Below the pieces are notes generated by a model that was not told where the DNA came from, ran no database searches, and saw nothing but the letters and a program-made list of their open reading frames with translations. A program made the translations under genes and the position numbers. From Bryobacteraceae bacterium (lineage in GTDB: Bacteria > Acidobacteriota > Terriglobia > Bryobacterales > Bryobacteraceae), in NCBI GenBank assembly GCA_028275505.1, contig JAPWUP010000001.1, forward strand, positions 1 through 64,000: a DNA stretch of 64,000 bases, in the 5' to 3' direction. Each line of letters begins with the position of its first letter. Within the stretch, counting starts at the first letter, position 1. Positions 1 to 9,148 of this stretch are shown piece by piece.

Positions 1-373
1 ACTGCGCGATGGCCCGCTCCCAGAAGGGCGGCACGCGGCGAGGCACGAACGACCTGCGGCCTCGCCTGACTTCAACCACCACCCCGAGGATCTCATGAGG
101 CTCCAGGGGAGGATCCGCGGCGGGCGCGGCGTCGCCCCAAGTTACGGGGCACCCATTTTCGAATCCCCTCACCCGATGCGTGCAGATTCGCCCGTCCGGT
201 CCGAGGAAGGCAACAAGATCGCCGGGCCTGAGAGCCTGGACGTCGCTGCGCCGGACCACCAGGCAGTCACCCGGCCGCAGCGCGGGAAACATGCTCCCGC
301 CAGTGACGCGAAAGCCGGCAACTTGCTCCGCGGAACCTGGTGCTGTGGCTGGCAAACAGGGGCTGCTTCTCAT
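1..373 (-). CDS. S24/S26 (signal-peptidase-like) family peptidase, partial (continues off window start)
   Basis: Manual minus-strand translation, not in the ORF track because it runs off the edge: MRSSPCLPATAPGSAEQVAGFRVTGGSMFPALRPGDCLVVRRSDVQALRPGDLVAFLGPDGRICTHRVRGFENGCPVTWGDAAPAADPPLEPHEILGVVVEVRRG... The G-x-SMxPxLxxGD motif and following GDLV..THRV..GD pattern are typical of S24/S26 peptidases. Start uncertain. Confidence 0.62.
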   Translation of the reverse strand, partial: MRSSPCLPATAPGSAEQVAGFRVTGGSMFPALRPGDCLVVRRSDVQALRPGDLVAFLGPDGRICTHRVRGFENGCPVTWGDAAPAADPPLEPHEILGVVVEVRRGRRSFVPRRVPPFWERAIAQ

Positions 374-500
374 CGAGCTGGCAGTCGCCCCCCTGCGCAA
401 AGTTTCTTGCTGCTGGCCAGGCGGTTTAAGGGGGAGGATTGCCGGCTGCGGGGTACCAGACCTGGCCCTCAGCGCTGGCGTGGCGGCCGATCGGCCCCGG

Positions 501-668
501 TCAGGAGTTTTTCTTCACGCGGTTGCACTGCGCGATGCGCGGATGGGTCTTTCCGCAACGGACCGCGGCCGTTTCGAAGACGCGCTCGCACTGGAAGGCG
601 GGCTTGTGGTAGGGCCGGCGCGGCCCACGCGTCGCCGGCACTTTCGGAACGTGTTTCTCGGAGGCCAT
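501..668 (-). CDS. 55-aa Cys-containing small peptide with YxKP motif (putative RiPP-like precursor)
   Basis: MASEKHVPKVPATRGPRRPYHKPAFQCERVFETAAVRCGKTHPRIAQCNRVKKNS. Start chosen at the internal ATG preceded by an aaggag ribosome-binding site. Three Cys. Confidence 0.5.
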   Translation of the reverse strand: MASEKHVPKVPATRGPRRPYHKPAFQCERVFETAAVRCGKTHPRIAQCNRVKKNS

Positions 669-693
669 ATCGCGAGTCTCCTTGCTGATCATT

Positions 694-2358
694 CTATTGC
701 AGCCCGCTTTGGGTCAGCTTGACGGCGCAGACTTTGTTGGTTCCGTTCTCGGCACAGGCGCTCGATGCGAGCGCGGTCTGGAAGTAGATGTTGCTCGCCT
801 CGGCGGTGGAGCTGCGGTTATCCACGATGATGCCGGCCGAGCCACCGTTGTAAAGGCCGGCTGTTGCGTCGGGCGCGTCACTCGAGCCACTGATGGGGAT
901 ATTCCACATCTGGACCTGATTCGTCCCGCTGAAACCTAGGAACAGCCGGTCTTGGTTATCGCCCCCTTTGAACGTCGTCAGCGGCGAGCACTCGCCAGCC
1001 GCGTTGGCGATCTTGTTGCTGGTCGTGGGCGAATTGTTCTGCCAGACTCCATTCGAGAACGGGAACATGTAGAGCGCAGGATGCTCACTCGATCCCCGCT
1101 TGCCGCACACGTAAAGGTTGCCGCTGGCGCCGCCGGAGGAATAGTGGGTGTCGTCGAACGCTCCGGCGCGGATGACCGTAGTCGAGTTCTGACCGATCGA
1201 GGCAGTCGTCACGTTGCGGCAGCTATAGTCCGTCTCGATCACCAGAGCCGATGAGGAGCCTTGACGCGCGAACCAAAAGACGCGCTGCCGGTCCACGTCC
1301 ACCAAGGCGGCGTCCTGAACGGCCTCCGTGTCTGTGGTGCCAATGGAGTAGGAACCCGCCAAACTGAAGGAGCCGCCGTAGGAATAGCAATACAGTGTGT
1401 TCCCGTCCGAGACAAAAATCCGGTTGGCCCCGGGATCCATCACGGGACTGGTGAGATATCTGTTGGAGTTGACGACCGTCGAGGCAACATTGAAACCACC
1501 ACTGTTGTTGAACACCGGCCAGATGGCGTACAGCTTCCCATCGTCCGCCCCGACGAAGGCGACGTTGTTCCAGTAATCCACGAAGGGCGACGAGCGCTGG
1601 TTGCCCGCCGTCGAATACTGCACGCTGCGCACGGAAGAGCCCCCGGGGCCGGGAGTGGCGGGGATTCCAATGGTACCCTGCCCCGCTACCCACTTGAGCA
1701 CGTGGAAGTAAGCGCCGCCGTTACCCTTGTTCCGGTTCTCGACGAACGCCACCTCCTTCCCGTCGAGCGAGAGCACCGGAGACGTCCTCACTACGTCCGG
1801 CGTGTTGTCGTCGTCGCCCACATAGTAAGCCCACATCGTCTTGGGAACCGGCGCCGAGCAGGTGGTGTAGAGATTGTTGAACGCCACGATGTTCGCCTGG
1901 CCGGTGGCCGAACCCGCCCGGATGCCAAAGACCACAAAATCATTGGCACAATCCGGGTTGGTGAAGCTCGCCCCCCACATCGCCGGGAAGTGCTCCTTGG
2001 GCACTGGGCTCGAAGTATCCACATCCCCCAGCGACACCGCCCAGTCGCGCTTCAACGTGACCGAATCGCGCCGCCACGGCTGCCTCCCCGGCGCCGAAGC
2101 CGACGCCAAGGCGCCGATCACGTTGCGCTGCACCCAGGCCGCCGCCAGCCGCGGATCGCGCTGGAGCTGACTCAGCGTCGCGGCCCGGAACGAAGCGTTC
2201 CCGTAAGCCAGATACCTGTGGCTCCAGTCGCGAACAATCGGGAAACGCGGCGGCATCGCGCCCTGTCCCGGCGCCTGCGCCGTCACCAGAATAATCCCCG
2301 CCGCAAGAACCACTGCTACCGGAATGAATCCGACCCACTTCGCATGCCCGCTGCTCAT
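694..2358 (-). CDS. Secreted/membrane-anchored beta-propeller-like hypothetical protein
   Basis: N-terminal hydrophobic signal/anchor (WVGFIPVAVVLAAGIILVTA), repeated propeller-like segments; start at ATG 2358 preceded by gggagg. Confidence 0.65.
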   Translation of the reverse strand: MSSGHAKWVGFIPVAVVLAAGIILVTAQAPGQGAMPPRFPIVRDWSHRYLAYGNASFRAATLSQLQRDPRLAAAWVQRNVIGALASASAPGRQPWRRDSVTLKRDWAVSLGDVDTSSPVPKEHFPAMWGASFTNPDCANDFVVFGIRAGSATGQANIVAFNNLYTTCSAPVPKTMWAYYVGDDDNTPDVVRTSPVLSLDGKEVAFVENRNKGNGGAYFHVLKWVAGQGTIGIPATPGPGGSSVRSVQYSTAGNQRSSPFVDYWNNVAFVGADDGKLYAIWPVFNNSGGFNVASTVVNSNRYLTSPVMDPGANRIFVSDGNTLYCYSYGGSFSLAGSYSIGTTDTEAVQDAALVDVDRQRVFWFARQGSSSALVIETDYSCRNVTTASIGQNSTTVIRAGAFDDTHYSSGGASGNLYVCGKRGSSEHPALYMFPFSNGVWQNNSPTTSNKIANAAGECSPLTTFKGGDNQDRLFLGFSGTNQVQMWNIPISGSSDAPDATAGLYNGGSAGIIVDNRSSTAEASNIYFQTALASSACAENGTNKVCAVKLTQSGLQ

Positions 2359-2541
2359 CTCGACCTCCCGGTTTCCTGTCCGTGCTTCGCTGTGGCTCAA
2401 TCGCAAGAACGAATGTCTTACGATGTCCAACAAAAATCGCTCTGCCGCGGTGCGCTCAAGTTACAATTTATCCCTGCTTTTCTGCTTTTTCAATCCCTAA
2501 TTTGAGGGTGGAAACGATAAAATAACACGCGAGGTTCGCAA

Positions 2542-3678
2542 GTGCGAGACGCAGCGTTTCTGCTCCGCGCGCTGCTCGCCGTGGCCGTCGCCGGCGGCGG
2601 GCTCTGGCTCGCCCTGCGCCCGCCAGAGACCTACCCCGACCTCACGGAACAGCCCGCCACACAAGCCGAAGCTCTCGCACGGCGCCTGCTGCGCTCCGAC
2701 CCCGCCAATCCCTACCGCTGGTGCGATCTCGGCGAAGCCCTCGCCGAGACCGGCAAGATCGCCGAAGCCCGCCTCTGCTTCCGGCGCGCCGTCGAGCTCG
2801 GTCCCAACATTCCGCCCGTGTTGATGCGCGCTGCGGGATTTCACATCCGCGTCGGCGAAGCCCGCACTGCCCTGCCCCACATGCTTCGCATCCTCGAGCT
2901 GGTCCCCGACTATGACGCGATCATCTTCTACTACACCGACCGCCTGATTCCCTTCGATGAGCTGCTGCCCCAGCTCGCCAGGAACCCGCGCGCCGCCCGC
3001 TCGCATTTCCGCTTCCTTCTGCAAAGCGGCGATGCCGGTCGCGCCCGCGCCGCCTGGCACTCCCTCTGCGAGCACCGCCTCGCCAACGACGAGCTGGCGG
3101 CCGCCTATCTGGAGCTGCTTCTGCGCAAGGCCGAGTACCATGAGGCGCTCGCAACCTGGGTTGCCTGGCTGGGGCCGCGGGCCGGCGATTATCCCGTGCG
3201 CAACCTGGTTTACAACGGCAGCTTTGAAAACGAGCCGAGCGGCTCGCCGCTGGACTGGCGCATCCGCCCGCTGGAAGGCGTGCAGGCGGTTCGCGATCCG
3301 GCCCGGGCGCGGGAGGGTCGGGCATCGCTCAAGCTGAGCTTTCCCGGCACGGCCAATTTCGATTACTCGCACGTCTCGCAACTGGTGGTTGTGCCCGCCG
3401 GGCGCTACCGTCTGTCCGCGTGGATTGCTTCGCAGGATCTGACGACCGATCAGGGCCTTTTTCTGCGCCTCAGCGAAACCGGCAGCGGCAACCGCGTCCT
3501 CGCCGAGACTCAGCACATCACGGGAACCACCGACTGGCAATTCGTGGAAGCAGAAGTCGTCGCGCCGCGCACCCTGCTTGCCGCCATCCAGCTTTGCCGC
3601 CGCCCGTCCCGCAAGTTCGACAACAAGATCCGTGGCGCCGCCTGGGTGGACGCGGTCAGGCTCGAGCGGCGCCCGTAG
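2542..3678 (+). CDS. Tetratricopeptide-like membrane-anchored protein with C-terminal carbohydrate-binding-like domain
   Basis: N-terminal hydrophobic helix, TPR-like NPYRWCDLGEALAETGKIAEARLCFRRAVEL, C-terminal NLVYNGSFE...PLDWRI jelly-roll-like start. Confidence 0.65.
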   Translation: MRDAAFLLRALLAVAVAGGGLWLALRPPETYPDLTEQPATQAEALARRLLRSDPANPYRWCDLGEALAETGKIAEARLCFRRAVELGPNIPPVLMRAAGFHIRVGEARTALPHMLRILELVPDYDAIIFYYTDRLIPFDELLPQLARNPRAARSHFRFLLQSGDAGRARAAWHSLCEHRLANDELAAAYLELLLRKAEYHEALATWVAWLGPRAGDYPVRNLVYNGSFENEPSGSPLDWRIRPLEGVQAVRDPARAREGRASLKLSFPGTANFDYSHVSQLVVVPAGRYRLSAWIASQDLTTDQGLFLRLSETGSGNRVLAETQHITGTTDWQFVEAEVVAPRTLLAAIQLCRRPSRKFDNKIRGAAWVDAVRLERRP

Positions 3679-4984
3679 ACACGGAACGGGCGATCGCGAT
3701 CCCTGCTACCCAGGCCAGTGTCATTGCATTCGCCGGAATGTAAAGGTTGAAGTCCACGAAACTGTGCAGGGCCAGCGCCGACAGGCCGCCCAGCGCGCCC
3801 AGCGCCCGCCAGCGCTCCTCCTCCCAGTGACTGCGGCGCGCGGCTCGCCAGGCCGACCGCAGGCAAAGCGCAGCGAGGGTCACGACGACAGCCAGCCCGA
3901 AAACGCCGAGCTCGGCCGCCAACTGCAAATAGTCGTTGTGGGCGAAATCCACCGTGTACAAAGGCGCCGCGAGCTTGTGCCGCATGAGCGCCGATTCGTA
4001 CGCGCCCAGGCCGCTGCCAGCCACAGGCTGCGCCCGCACCAGCTCGAGCGTATCGCGCCAGATCTGAATGCGGACGTCGGCCGAGATTTCCTCCGTGGCG
4101 GCCATGTGGCCGAAGCGCTCGATCAGCTTGTCCGGGGGCAAGAAGATGAAAGCGAGGAGCACGAGCAAGCCGATGAGTGCCGGTCCCAGCCGGCGTCTCC
4201 ATGCGGGCGCTTCGCCGCTGCCCAGCGCGGCCGCCCCCATGATGAACATCGAGACCAGAGCGGCCACGAAACCCATCCGCGAGAACGAGTGCAGAATCGC
4301 CAGCAGGATCAGGGCGGCGATCGTGAACAGGCCGCAGGCCGCCAGCGCCATGCGCAGGCTTACGCCGTGGCGCGATCGCCCGCGCCCGAGAACCGCTACG
4401 CCGTAAGCCAGCGCGAACGGCAGGCACAGCTCGAGAAAGCCGCAGTAGTGGTTGCGGTTGACCCAAGTTCCCGTGGCTATGCGATCGCCGCCGGGCGCAT
4501 ACGCCTGAATGAGCCCCAGAACCGCCTCGAAGCCTGCAAGGATCAGCAGGGGCCACGCGACAGCCCACGGATAGTCATCGAGCCGCCCGGCCAGATCCGC
4601 CATGAGCCAGAAAACGAGGATGCAGCCCGCCAGCCCGATCACCTTTTCCAGGGTTGCCGCGGGCTTGGCGCTCAACGCGGCCCAGCTCCACGGTCCCGCG
4701 ATGGCGGAGAGGCCATCCAGCGCCGCGGCGCGCTCGGGCGCCAGCAGCCTGACAAGGGCTTTGGGCAAAGGCAGCAAGGCGAGGCACGCCCACGCCAAGA
4801 GGCTCAGAGGCAGCCAAGTTGTCCATCCACGCGGCCACGGCGATCGCGCGCGAGACCAGCACAGGATTCCGCACAATCCGACCGCGACCAGCGAGACGCC
4901 CCAGTCGTTGGGTTCAACGCCCGCATCATGCAAGGCCGCATAGCCGAGGGCCAGCGAGAGGAGGACGACACAAGCAGCGTTCAC
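3656..4984 (-). CDS. O-antigen ligase / Wzy_C family membrane protein
   Basis: Multi-TM protein with GTWVNRNHYCGFLELCLPFALA and SGLGAYESALMRHKL..TVDFAHNDYLQLAAELGVFGL, typical of the O-antigen ligase family. Confidence 0.85.
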   Translation of the reverse strand: MNAACVVLLSLALGYAALHDAGVEPNDWGVSLVAVGLCGILCWSRARSPWPRGWTTWLPLSLLAWACLALLPLPKALVRLLAPERAAALDGLSAIAGPWSWAALSAKPAATLEKVIGLAGCILVFWLMADLAGRLDDYPWAVAWPLLILAGFEAVLGLIQAYAPGGDRIATGTWVNRNHYCGFLELCLPFALAYGVAVLGRGRSRHGVSLRMALAACGLFTIAALILLAILHSFSRMGFVAALVSMFIMGAAALGSGEAPAWRRRLGPALIGLLVLLAFIFLPPDKLIERFGHMAATEEISADVRIQIWRDTLELVRAQPVAGSGLGAYESALMRHKLAAPLYTVDFAHNDYLQLAAELGVFGLAVVVTLAALCLRSAWRAARRSHWEEERWRALGALGGLSALALHSFVDFNLYIPANAMTLAWVAGIAIARSVSTGAARA

Positions 4985-5062
4985 TGAGGAACTGGATCAG
5001 AGGGCGGCAGAGGAGCGGCGGCCCAGGATTCCCGCCCCGGGCCGCCTTCAGAACTTTTCCGG

Positions 5063-5851
5063 TCAGGCCGCCTTGCGATAGCGCCGCAGGCAAAGCAGGC
5101 CGGCGAGGCCGAGGCCAATCAGCGCAGCGGTGGCCGGCTCGGGAACCAGGGACGCGCCGGCGCTGGCCGTGACCAACTGGCCATCAATCCAAATCCAATA
5201 AGTTCCCCACCCGAACGGATAATCTTGGTGCGTGATCCACCACAAGGCATAGGGCAAATCGGCAGGATCGGATACCGAGAACGCGGCCCCCAGTCCCGTG
5301 AACCAGAGACGGTTCACGAGAACGCTGTCATTGCCCGGATTGGACTCGCCGTACCAGATGTCGTCCGCGGTGCCGGGGATGCCGTCCGGCCCGTAGTAAT
5401 GCCCGACCAGATCATACCCGTACGCCTGCCCGGCAAAGCTGAAGGTATCGGGACTGCCGAAGAAGTTTTCGTAATACCACAGATCGCGAAGCCGGAACGT
5501 CTTCCCGCCGCCGTCCAAATACAGCCCGAACAACAGCGCGTTGCCGTACTCGCCTTCGTACCCGGGAGGCGGCGGCGCCTGGCCCCGCCACGATTCGAAG
5601 TCGGTAACTACTACGTCTCCCGGATAAAAGGAGTAAGTCCGCTGGTAGTAAGACGGGCTACCCGGCGTACCCCACGAGCTGGCGCCGGTTTGCAAAGCCG
5701 CAATCGCGTTTTGCGCGTAATCGTACCAGCTCGGCGAGTACCACGGGTTGGGCGCGATCGAGGGATAGACGTACATGATCGGCCCGGAGATCAGCAACGC
5801 GGAAAAGATCAGGCCTGCCAGTGCGAGCCGGAATATGCGCAGTCCGAACAT
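5063..5851 (-). CDS. PEP-CTERM sorting domain protein
   Basis: C-terminus VPEPATAALIGLGLAGLLCLRRYRKAA (PEP motif, TM, basic tail); N-terminal signal; gaggagg RBS. Confidence 0.88.
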   Translation of the reverse strand: MFGLRIFRLALAGLIFSALLISGPIMYVYPSIAPNPWYSPSWYDYAQNAIAALQTGASSWGTPGSPSYYQRTYSFYPGDVVVTDFESWRGQAPPPPGYEGEYGNALLFGLYLDGGGKTFRLRDLWYYENFFGSPDTFSFAGQAYGYDLVGHYYGPDGIPGTADDIWYGESNPGNDSVLVNRLWFTGLGAAFSVSDPADLPYALWWITHQDYPFGWGTYWIWIDGQLVTASAGASLVPEPATAALIGLGLAGLLCLRRYRKAA

Positions 5852-5890
5852 GGATGCCTCCTCAGCAAAACCCGCTCAAAGATTGCAGCC

Positions 5891-6283
5891 CTAACGTTGC
5901 CTCCGCCACCGGCTGATCGAGGGAGGAGCCCAGCCTGGCGGCGGCGGGCCCGGCGGTTTCCAGCCGAGCGGCGGGAAGTTGGGGGGGTTGGGATTCCCCA
6001 TGGATTGCACGCCCGCAACATTCCCGTTACTGCCGATGGTTGCCTGGGAGTTCGCGGTCAGCGTCACCTTGGCTCCGCTCGATGTGGTGACCGTAGCAGG
6101 GGCGCTCGTTGTAGTCACCGTGCTGCCCGGCAGGACGGGCAGCGTGGGCACCGACGAAGGCGCGCTGATCCCGTTAATTTTCACGGGCTGCTTGCTGGTG
6201 ACCGTGGCCACGCGAGATTGCGCCAGCGCCAATCCGGCAGCAGCCAAACCAACAACCGAAGCCGTCAGCAGGTTAGTTCTCAC
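5891..6283 (-). CDS. Secreted hypothetical protein with Pro-rich C-terminus
   Basis: Signal peptide LLTASVVGLAAAGLALAQS; Thr/Ser-rich then PPNFPPLGWKPPGPPPPGWAPP. Confidence 0.5.
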   Translation of the reverse strand: MRTNLLTASVVGLAAAGLALAQSRVATVTSKQPVKINGISAPSSVPTLPVLPGSTVTTTSAPATVTTSSGAKVTLTANSQATIGSNGNVAGVQSMGNPNPPNFPPLGWKPPGPPPPGWAPPSISRWRRQR

Positions 6284-6387
6284 CGCCGAGCTCCATGCTT
6301 TCCTAGTTCATTCTAAGATCAGCTTGCAACCGAGTCAATGACCAGCAGTAACAGTACTCGCGTTTACTTTGTCCTACGCCGTAAACT

Positions 6388-8568
6388 TCAACGCAACGCC
6401 ACGCTCGCAGGCTGCGAAGTACCCAGAGCGTTCGACAGGGTCACCGAGACCGATTGCAGCCCGTCGATCGGCGATCCCGAAGGCGTCGTCCCCTGGATGG
6501 AAACCGGGATCGCGGCCGTGAACAGGCTCCCGTACTGCTGAGACTGCGCGTTCTGATACCAAGAAAGGAACGCAGCCTCGACGTTCAGCGTCAGCTTGGG
6601 GTTCGTCAGATTGACGCCCGGCGCGGCCACCGCCTGTAATTCGATCTGCGAGACCGAACGGCTGGTGGAGTAACCGGTTACCAGCAGCGTAAAGCTGTCC
6701 GGGGTGCGCCCGCCCAGTTGCACGCTGACCAGTTGAGGCGGCCCTTGGGCGATCGTCAGACTCACCGTGGGCGGGGAGGCGGGCGTCAGGTTGACGCCCG
6801 TCTCGGTGAAGAAAGCCGGCGTAAGCATGATGGTCCCGGCCACCGTGCCCGTTTGCAGTCGGATCGTGGTCTCCTTGTTGGGAAAGACCGCGCGCGTCGA
6901 ACCCGCCGGAATCGTGAAATTGACGCTCCGTCCGCCGGTGGCGAACTGCACCGTGGCGTCATTGACGAAGACCTCGGAGTTGAAGGTGAGCGTTAGCGTG
7001 CCGACCAGGTTCAAAGGATAGGGTTCGGCTAGCGAGAGCGTGTAGGCCACCTGCTGCATGGGCTGAGCCTGACCGCGCGGCCCCTCCAGCAGGATGGCGG
7101 GCAGGGGCAAGGGTGAGGTCGCAGAGCCTATCAGATCGAAGCTGTGTCCGCCCACGCGCAACACCGCTTGGGCGACGCCGACGGTCGTGGGCGCGAACGT
7201 GACCAGGAACGTCGCAGTCGCACCCGGCTCCAGCGTCAAGGGAAGCTCGGGCAAATCCGAGAGCGAGAAAGCCTGTGATCCAGTAGCGAAGATCGCGCTG
7301 ATCACCGCCGCCTGGTTGCCCGTGTTCGTCACCAGGAAACGGGCGGTGAAGCTCTGGCCCACGGCCAGCGAGCTGAACAGGATACTGCCGTTAGGCGACA
7401 CGGACGTGCTCGCGCCGGCCATCACCACCGTGTAGTTGAGCGCCGCCCCCAAGCCTGTGGCGCTCAGATCGAACATGTCGTTGCCGATGCGAAGCCGGCC
7501 TGTGGCGGCGCCCGGCTGCGTCGGCGCGAAGATCAGCGTGAAGGCAACCGAGGCGCTCGGCGCCAACGTCAGGGGCAGAAACGGCAGATCTGCAAGCTGG
7601 TAGCCCGGCCCCAGCACGCTGATGGTCTGGATGACGCCGTCGGCGTTGCCGGCGTTGCGCACGCGCAAGGTGACGACGGTTCGCTGCCCGATCGCGGTAT
7701 CGCCCAGCGTGATCAACTGGCCGGGCGAGATCGGCGATTCGACCGAATCGCGCACCAACTGATAGAGGAAAGCCGCCGCAGCGCCGGAGCCGCGCAGCAG
7801 GATCGTCAGAGTCCGCCCGGCGTACTCGATGCGCAACGAGCCGCTCTGCACGTCGCGCTGCGAGGGCGTGAAGTTGAGATTGAATCGCAGTTCGCGCCCG
7901 GCCTCGATGCTGATGGGGGGCAGGGGCACGCCGGAGACCGCGAATGCGTCGCCGGATGCGGTCACGGAACTTACGGTTCCCGTCGCGCTGCCGCGATTCA
8001 GGATCGCGATGACGGCGGAAGCGGTCGTGTTCAGCGGCGTGGGGGGAAACGTGATCGTGCCGCCGTCGCTGATTGCAACGGCGTTGCCGCCCGGCAACGT
8101 GTAGCTAAAGACCAGCTCCGGCGCGAAGCCGGCGAGATTCACCACGAGTTGCCCTTGCGTCGCGGCTCCCTGCACGGTTTCGGTCACGGTGAGCGTGAGG
8201 CGCCCCGTAACCCGAGCGCCGGAACTGGGCAGGAAGCGAACCACCAGAGTCCAGCCTTCGTTCGGCCCCAGAGTGATCGGGAGGCCGGCAGGGGCAACGG
8301 AAAAGTCGTTCGAGCCGGTGCGATCTACCGTGCTGATGGTGGCCGTGCCCGCGCCGCGATAGGAGAACGTCAGCCGCGCTTGCACTGGCGAACCGATGGC
8401 TTCGGCCACCATGTTTACCGTGCCGCCGTTGGGGAGTGTGCTCGTGCCCAGCGGACCCTGGTCCGCGAGGATCACGAAGGACTGCGCCCGCGCCTGCGTC
8501 ATGCACAGGCCCAGCGCAAGCACGACTGCGATAAGCAAGCCGAGGCCCGTTGAGTGCAACCGAATCAC
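6388..8568 (-). CDS. Choice-of-anchor D / ASPM-SPD-2-Hydin-like repeat secreted protein
   Basis: Repeated modules such as LPLTLEPGATATFLVTFAPTTVGVAQAVLRVG; start re-assigned to GTG overlapping the upstream stop. Confidence 0.72.
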   Translation of the reverse strand: MIRLHSTGLGLLIAVVLALGLCMTQARAQSFVILADQGPLGTSTLPNGGTVNMVAEAIGSPVQARLTFSYRGAGTATISTVDRTGSNDFSVAPAGLPITLGPNEGWTLVVRFLPSSGARVTGRLTLTVTETVQGAATQGQLVVNLAGFAPELVFSYTLPGGNAVAISDGGTITFPPTPLNTTASAVIAILNRGSATGTVSSVTASGDAFAVSGVPLPPISIEAGRELRFNLNFTPSQRDVQSGSLRIEYAGRTLTILLRGSGAAAAFLYQLVRDSVESPISPGQLITLGDTAIGQRTVVTLRVRNAGNADGVIQTISVLGPGYQLADLPFLPLTLAPSASVAFTLIFAPTQPGAATGRLRIGNDMFDLSATGLGAALNYTVVMAGASTSVSPNGSILFSSLAVGQSFTARFLVTNTGNQAAVISAIFATGSQAFSLSDLPELPLTLEPGATATFLVTFAPTTVGVAQAVLRVGGHSFDLIGSATSPLPLPAILLEGPRGQAQPMQQVAYTLSLAEPYPLNLVGTLTLTFNSEVFVNDATVQFATGGRSVNFTIPAGSTRAVFPNKETTIRLQTGTVAGTIMLTPAFFTETGVNLTPASPPTVSLTIAQGPPQLVSVQLGGRTPDSFTLLVTGYSTSRSVSQIELQAVAAPGVNLTNPKLTLNVEAAFLSWYQNAQSQQYGSLFTAAIPVSIQGTTPSGSPIDGLQSVSVTLSNALGTSQPASVALR

Positions 8569-9131
8569 CGCGGCCCTCCTACCGAGACCGGACCCGGAAC
8601 GAGGGTGATCGTGGGTGTTTGCGCGGCAGGCGAGCCTCCGCCTCCCCGCGTGCCCAGCACAATCCCTGCCGTCGCGCCACCCAGCGCGACGATGATCCAA
8701 GGCTTCTTCGAGCGCCGCGCCCGGTCAATTTCCGTGCGCGCCTGGTTGATCTGGGAGACAACGGTCTCCGCGGTGAGATCGCCGGAGCTGACCACCACCT
8801 TCAGGTTGAACCGCCCCTCCTGATCGTTCGGGGCAAAGCCGGCGGTGGCGGCCTGGCCGCGCGCATCCGTCACGGTCCGCTGGGTGAGCCGGCCGCCGGG
8901 AAACGTTCCGCCGGGGCCGGCAGCCGGAAGTTGGAAGACGACCTGCGCGCCGGGCAGGGGCCGGTCGTTCTGATCGCGCACCTCGATCACGGTCTGCACG
9001 CCGTGCCGGCTGCGAATGCTGTGCCGGGCTCCCTCTCCCTGAAGGACGATGATTTTCAGCGCGGAAGGCGCCGGTTGCTGGCCGCACGCGATCGCGGCAG
9101 CCGCGAGCATGACAAAAATTCGAAGACGCAT
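8565..9131 (-). CDS. Secreted Ig-like domain protein with C-terminal membrane helix
   Basis: MRLRIFVMLAAAAIACGQQ signal; QGEGARHSIRSRHGVQTVIEVRDQNDRPLPGAQVVFQLP Ig-like/Big-type module. Confidence 0.55.
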   Translation of the reverse strand: MRLRIFVMLAAAAIACGQQPAPSALKIIVLQGEGARHSIRSRHGVQTVIEVRDQNDRPLPGAQVVFQLPAAGPGGTFPGGRLTQRTVTDARGQAATAGFAPNDQEGRFNLKVVVSSGDLTAETVVSQINQARTEIDRARRSKKPWIIVALGGATAGIVLGTRGGGGSPAAQTPTITLVPGPVSVGGPR

Positions 9132-9148
9132 CGCACGACTCTTGACTT

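Noticed and set aside
501-668. Bona fide lasso peptide precursor
   Set aside because: The YxxP-like motif is suggestive, but there is no conserved Thr leader residue, core Gly/Cys start or adjacent lasso cyclase. The asparagine-synthase-like gene is 12 kb away within EPS genes.
95-722. Plus-strand ORFs 95-688 and 180-722
   Set aside because: Compositionally biased; they overlap the minus-strand peptidase and small peptide genes, which have convincing motifs or RBS.
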